Source of the DNA: an uncultured Devosia sp.
GTDB taxonomy: Bacteria > Pseudomonadota > Alphaproteobacteria > Rhizobiales > Devosiaceae
Length of the DNA stretch: 64,000 nucleotides
Direction: 5' to 3'
Assembly (NCBI RefSeq): GCF_913055165.1
Contig: NZ_CAJXJS010000005.1
Coordinates: 42,286 to 106,285 of the forward strand
The notes under the pieces are model-generated. The model was not told the DNA's origin. It saw only the letters and a list, made by a program, of their open reading frames with translations, and searched no databases. The position numbers and the translations under genes are program-made. Shown piece after piece: positions 61,201-64,000 of this stretch (position 1 is its first letter; each line of letters begins with the position of its first letter).

Positions 61201-61448
61201 GTTATCTCTTTCAAAGACCTAAAGGACAGATATCATCACAGAAGCGATAGTAGAATACAATAATAAGAATTTTCATGGGTATCACGTTCTTCTATGCCCT
61301 CGTCACAGGGGGAGAAAATCATAGGAAAGGCGTTTATTTGCAGGCTCAGTTGTTCATAGTGGAACGCAGACATACGGCTGCTTTTGGAACATCTTCGGGT
61401 CAGTCAATGACCGAAAGGGGATCGAAGCCTGTCGTCCCCTCCCTTGAT

Positions 61449-61501
61449 CCCTCCCCACAAGGGGGAGGGAAGCGAGATAGGACTTAGCTTCAGCTAAGTC
61501 C
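61449..61501. repeat. double hairpin repeat
   Basis: CCCTCCCC (61449-61456) pairs with GGGGAGGG (61462-61469). Next, GGACTTAGC (61480-61488) pairs perfectly with GCTAAGTCC (61493-61501) around TTCA. This two-hairpin unit has the appearance of a rhizobial intergenic repeat. Confidence 0.65.
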
Positions 61502-61850
61502 GCAAAGTCGAGCAGGGTGGGGGTGTCGGGCTATCAACGCATTGAGACGGCAGGCAATTCACAAAATAATCCCCGCCCCCAAAACCTCCCGCATAATCCG
61601 CCCGTCCTCACCGACAACACGCGGTACCGACGAAGTGCCGGGTGAGGAGGCAGGCCGCACGGTGTCGATCGGGCGGAGGCGTGTATGCTGACCACCGGCC
61701 GGTTGCCGGCGGCACGGGCATGAGATCGGGACCAAGCGCCATCGCGAGGCCCCACCGGCAGACTTTTGCCGGACGTATCCATTCCGTGATCCGGGGCAAC
61801 AACCCGCAAGGGGGCCGCTCGATGCGTGCGTCCGAAATCCTGTTCGTGGG

Positions 61851-61896
61851 AAGCGGCTTTCGCCTCTTCTTTATTTAACTGAGGCGAAAGCCGCTT
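61851..61896. repeat. 16-bp perfect inverted repeat with a 14-nt loop
   Basis: AAGCGGCTTTCGCCTC (61851-61866) is mirrored exactly by GAGGCGAAAGCCGCTT (61881-61896). The plus strand continues TTCACC, giving only a short T-run. It could terminate a plus-strand transcript from the non-coding region, or stop the small gene at 61951-62079 on the minus strand. Confidence 0.6.
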
Positions 61897-61950
61897 TTCA
61901 CCGTGCAACCGCGAGGCAGCAATGCCAGGGCGGCGCAAGGTCATGCTTGC

Positions 61951-62079
61951 TCAGTCCAGTGGGCGCGCGCCGGGCGCAATCATGCCCTTGGTCTGAATTT
62001 GCGCATAGGCCACGGCCAGCGCAAACACGCCGAAGATGCAAAGGACCGCTGCAATGACAAGAATGGTGCCGGTCGACAT
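61951..62079 (-). CDS. 42-residue single-TM membrane protein
   Basis: A very short gene with an excellent ribosome site, TGGAGG 7 nt ahead of the ATG. The 42 residues form one membrane helix (T-I-L-V-I-A-A-V-L-C-I-F-G-V-F-A-L-A-V-A) and a short tail ending G-A-R-P-L-D. Similar tiny proteins seem common in this bacterial order. It is divergent from the aminopeptidase gene. Function unknown. Confidence 0.7.
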   Translation of the reverse strand: MSTGTILVIAAVLCIFGVFALAVAYAQIQTKGMIAPGARPLD

Positions 62080-62239
62080 CGAAAACCTCCAGGTTAGGGT
62101 GGCTTTCATTTCCCATCGGCCCTCCGATGCCGGATTGATCCGGATCAACGGATTTTACGATTTTGCCCGGGTGGCGCGCGGGCGCGGCGAAGGATAGGCT
62201 CGCTCCAATTGATTCAAGAGCAAGAAGGCATTTGCCCAA

Positions 62240-63481
62240 ATGAGCAATTCCCCCATCGATCCGGTCAAACTCGACAAGCTCGGCGAAGTCGCCATCAAGG
62301 TCGGGCTGCAACTGGCCGAGGGCCAGGACCTGATCATCACCGCCCCGATGACGGCAGCCCCCCTCGTGCGCCGCATCACCGAGCACGCCTACAAGGCTGG
62401 CGCGGGTCTGGTGACCACCATCTATTCCGACGAGGAGGCAACCCTTGCCCGTTATCGTCACGCCAAGGATCTGAGCTTTGATCGTGCCGCTGGCTGGCTC
62501 TATGCCGGCATGGCCGAAGCCTACAAGAACAATGCGGCGCGTCTCGCGATCTCTGGCGACAACCCCATGATGCTGGCCAATGAGGACCCCGAAAAGGTTT
62601 CCCGCGCCAATCGCGCCAATTCGGCCGCCTATCGCCCGGCTCTCGAGCTGATCACCGGCTTTGCCATCAACTGGAACATTGTGTCCTACCCCACCCCGAA
62701 CTGGGCCAAGCTGGTCTTCCCCAACGATCCCGAAGACATCGCCATCGCCAAGCTCGCCGACGCCATCTTCAAGGCCAGTCGCGTCGATCAGGATGATCCG
62801 ATTGCCGCCTGGAAGGCGCACAACGCCAATCTCAAGGCCCGCTGGACCTGGCTCAACGGCAAGAAGTTCTCGGCTCTCAAATATACCGGCCCGGGCACCG
62901 ATCTCACCGTCGGCCTTGCCGATGGCCATCGCTGGAAGGGCGGTGCGTCCGAGGCCAAGAACGGGGTCACCTGCAACCCCAATATCCCCACCGAGGAAGT
63001 GTTCACCACGCCCCACCGCCTGCGGGTGGAGGGCACCGTGGCGGCCACCAAGCCGCTCTCGCATAACGGCACCCTGATCGAAAACATCCAGGCCCGCTTT
63101 GAAGACGGCCGCATGGTCGAATTGAAGGCCACCAAGGGCGAGAACGTCTTCAACAAGGTGCTCGACACCGATGAAGGCGCCCGGCGCCTGGGCGAAGTGG
63201 CGCTGGTGCCGCACTCCTCGCCCATCTCGGCCTCGGGCATTCTCTTCTACAACACGCTCTACGACGAAAACGCCTCGTGCCACATCGCCATGGGCCAGTG
63301 CTATGCCGACTGCTTCGAAGGCGGCAAGGACCTGACCCCCGACCAGATCTTCGCCCAGGGTGGCAACAAGTCGCTGATCCATATCGACTGGATGATCGGC
63401 TCGGACAAGGTCGATATCGACGGCGTCCGCGCCGACGGCACCACCGAGCCGGTCATGCGCAAGGGCGAATGGGCGTTTTGA
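62240..63481 (+). CDS. M29-family aminopeptidase
   Basis: A 413-residue aminopeptidase T/PepS-type metalloprotease. The two-metal site is readable from Glu residues in N-I-P-T-E-E-V-F and E-V-A-L-V-P, and His/Tyr/Asp in F-Y-N-T-L-Y-D-E-N, H-I-A-M-G and H-I-D-W-M-I-G. It removes N-terminal residues from peptides in the cytoplasm. Its ATG at 62240 begins the family's N-terminal helix (P-V-K-L-D-K-L-G-E-V-A-I-K-V-G). A long reverse frame across it is just a shadow. Confidence 0.94.
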   Translation: MSNSPIDPVKLDKLGEVAIKVGLQLAEGQDLIITAPMTAAPLVRRITEHAYKAGAGLVTTIYSDEEATLARYRHAKDLSFDRAAGWLYAGMAEAYKNNAARLAISGDNPMMLANEDPEKVSRANRANSAAYRPALELITGFAINWNIVSYPTPNWAKLVFPNDPEDIAIAKLADAIFKASRVDQDDPIAAWKAHNANLKARWTWLNGKKFSALKYTGPGTDLTVGLADGHRWKGGASEAKNGVTCNPNIPTEEVFTTPHRLRVEGTVAATKPLSHNGTLIENIQARFEDGRMVELKATKGENVFNKVLDTDEGARRLGEVALVPHSSPISASGILFYNTLYDENASCHIAMGQCYADCFEGGKDLTPDQIFAQGGNKSLIHIDWMIGSDKVDIDGVRADGTTEPVMRKGEWAF

Positions 63482-63491
63482 TTGAGCCTGT

Positions 63492-63515
63492 GAAGGGGGA
63501 GGCTACTCCCCCTTC
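63492..63515. terminator. hairpin between convergent aminopeptidase and ppk2
   Basis: GAAGGGGGAG (63492-63501) pairs with CTCCCCCTTC (63506-63515) around GCTA. The ppk2 stop codon lies in the loop. No T-run follows on either strand, but the position suits a bidirectional terminator. Confidence 0.5.
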
Positions 63516-64000
63516 AACTCCAGGAATTCCTCCGCGCTCAGCACCAGCTTGCGGTCAATTTCGCCGATTTCGGCCTCGTCCTTGCCCTCATAGTCGAGGC
63601 CATGCAGCACAGTGCGGATGGCATTGAGCCTTAGGCGCTTCTTGTCATTGGCGCGGATCACCGTCCAAGGCGCATGGGCACTGTCGGTTTCGCGCAACAT
63701 CCTGTCCCGGGCCACGGAGTAATCCTCCCACTTGGTCAAGGCCTTAAGATCGACCGGTGAGAGCTTCCAGGTCTTGAGCGGGTTATGCGCCCGGTCATGG
63801 AAACGCTTCAATTGCATTTCCCGGCCAATCGAGAGCCAGAGCTTGAAGACCTTGATGCCGTCCCGGGTTAGCTGCTTTTCAAAATCCGGTGCCTCTTCCA
63901 GGAAGCGCGTCGTTTCCTCGGGCGTGCAGAACCCCATCACAGGCTCGACCACCGCCCGGTTGTACCAGGAGCGATCGAACAGCACCATTTCCCCCGCCGC
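63503..64000 (-). CDS. ppk2: polyphosphate kinase 2 (PPK2), C-terminal part
   Basis: The frame runs off the right edge, so the N-terminus with the Walker A loop is outside the window. The visible 165 residues have the PPK2 signature D-R-S-W-Y-N-R, then V-E-P-V-M-G-F, K-L-W-L-S-I, R-F-H-D-R and the W-K-L-S-P-V-D-L segment. PPK2 uses polyphosphate to phosphorylate nucleotides. It converges with the aminopeptidase gene. Cytoplasmic. Confidence 0.93.
   Translation of the reverse strand, partial: AAGEMVLFDRSWYNRAVVEPVMGFCTPEETTRFLEEAPDFEKQLTRDGIKVFKLWLSIGREMQLKRFHDRAHNPLKTWKLSPVDLKALTKWEDYSVARDRMLRETDSAHAPWTVIRANDKKRLRLNAIRTVLHGLDYEGKDEAEIGEIDRKLVLSAEEFLELKGE

Larger units (their letters stand above)
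61201..61950. other. 750-bp non-coding region flanking the TIR-SLATT module
   Basis: The first 100 bases are AT-rich and hold the promoter of the TIR operon. Next come C-rich hairpins (61449-61501), several smaller hairpins such as CCGGCA/TTGCCGG near 61760 and a long inverted repeat at 61851-61896. Open frames on both strands have no ribosome site. No transposase or integrase fragment was seen. The region could hold a structured small RNA. Confidence 0.5.

Noticed and set aside
61642..61878. 78-aa plus-strand frame in the region after the TIR operon
   Set aside because: No ribosome site; composition looks like translated hairpins, and its end falls within the inverted repeat.
61201..61900. 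Mobile element carrying the TIR-SLATT genes
   Set aside because: The low GC suggests transfer, but no transposase, integrase, tRNA attachment site or flanking direct repeat could be seen.
61898..63382. 494-aa minus-strand frame across the aminopeptidase
   Set aside because: Antisense to a clearly conserved M29 gene and includes the small membrane gene in another frame; a shadow.

Overview
The window looks like chromosome from a high-GC alphaproteobacterium of the Hyphomicrobiales, most likely Devosia or a close relative. This rests on protein content (a fused allantoinase/OHCU decarboxylase, XdhABC next to a BMP-type nucleobase transporter, a bc1 operon with a Tat-type Rieske protein, DUF1059), on EcfG-type promoters (GGAAC-N16-CGTT), and on short C-rich palindromic repeats between genes. 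The genus is inference, not demonstrated. No tRNA, rRNA, CRISPR array, transposase or integrase was seen.

Layout. 0-4.3 kb: the end of one small SRPBCC/VOC pair and a five-gene minus-strand operon led by an ArsR-type repressor (membrane protein, two DUF1801 proteins, SRPBCC), with a fused puuE-uraD gene between them. 4.3-20.1 kb: a purine catabolism supercluster. A LysR regulator faces uraH-xdhABC, a three-gene nucleobase ABC transporter with its BMP binding protein, puuD, guanine deaminase and malate synthase G. Together these take guanine and xanthine to urate, 5-hydroxyisourate, OHCU, allantoin and allantoate; malate synthase G could take up the glyoxylate released later. 20.1-25.4 kb: a tannase-like esterase, and adenine deaminase followed by a CocE-type hydrolase. 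25.4-30.5 kb: a stress-promoter-driven 52-aa membrane protein, a CHASE4-GGDEF diguanylate cyclase, MgtC, a degenerate receiver protein and a one-TM TPR protein. 30.5-33.2 kb: murL-murD2, the alternative route for adding D-glutamate to peptidoglycan precursors. 33.3-38.4 kb: a serine hydrolase and a polar amino-acid ABC transporter with a divergent Lrp-type regulator. 38.4-46.6 kb: housekeeping genes (metallophosphoesterase, NUDIX, YqjG, GNAT, CCA-adding enzyme, DUF1059, AAA ATPase, hemF). 46.6-51 kb: trmL, petABC and apt. 51-59.7 kb: GFA, VOC, TerC, two MaoC-like genes, ychF, a GH4 glycosidase, and a TetR regulator facing a DUF4336 gene. 59.9-61.2 kb: a low-GC two-gene TIR + SLATT (DUF4231) module, the clearest accessory island and a probable anti-phage system. 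61.2-64 kb: a non-coding stretch with large inverted repeats, a 42-aa membrane protein, an M29 aminopeptidase and the C-terminal part of a PPK2.

The most notable items are the TIR-SLATT operon, the MurL-MurD2 pair, the near-complete purine pathway, the paired loss of two conserved cysteines in the tannase-like enzyme, two strict EcfG promoters ahead of very small proteins, and several well-formed dyads next to regulators.
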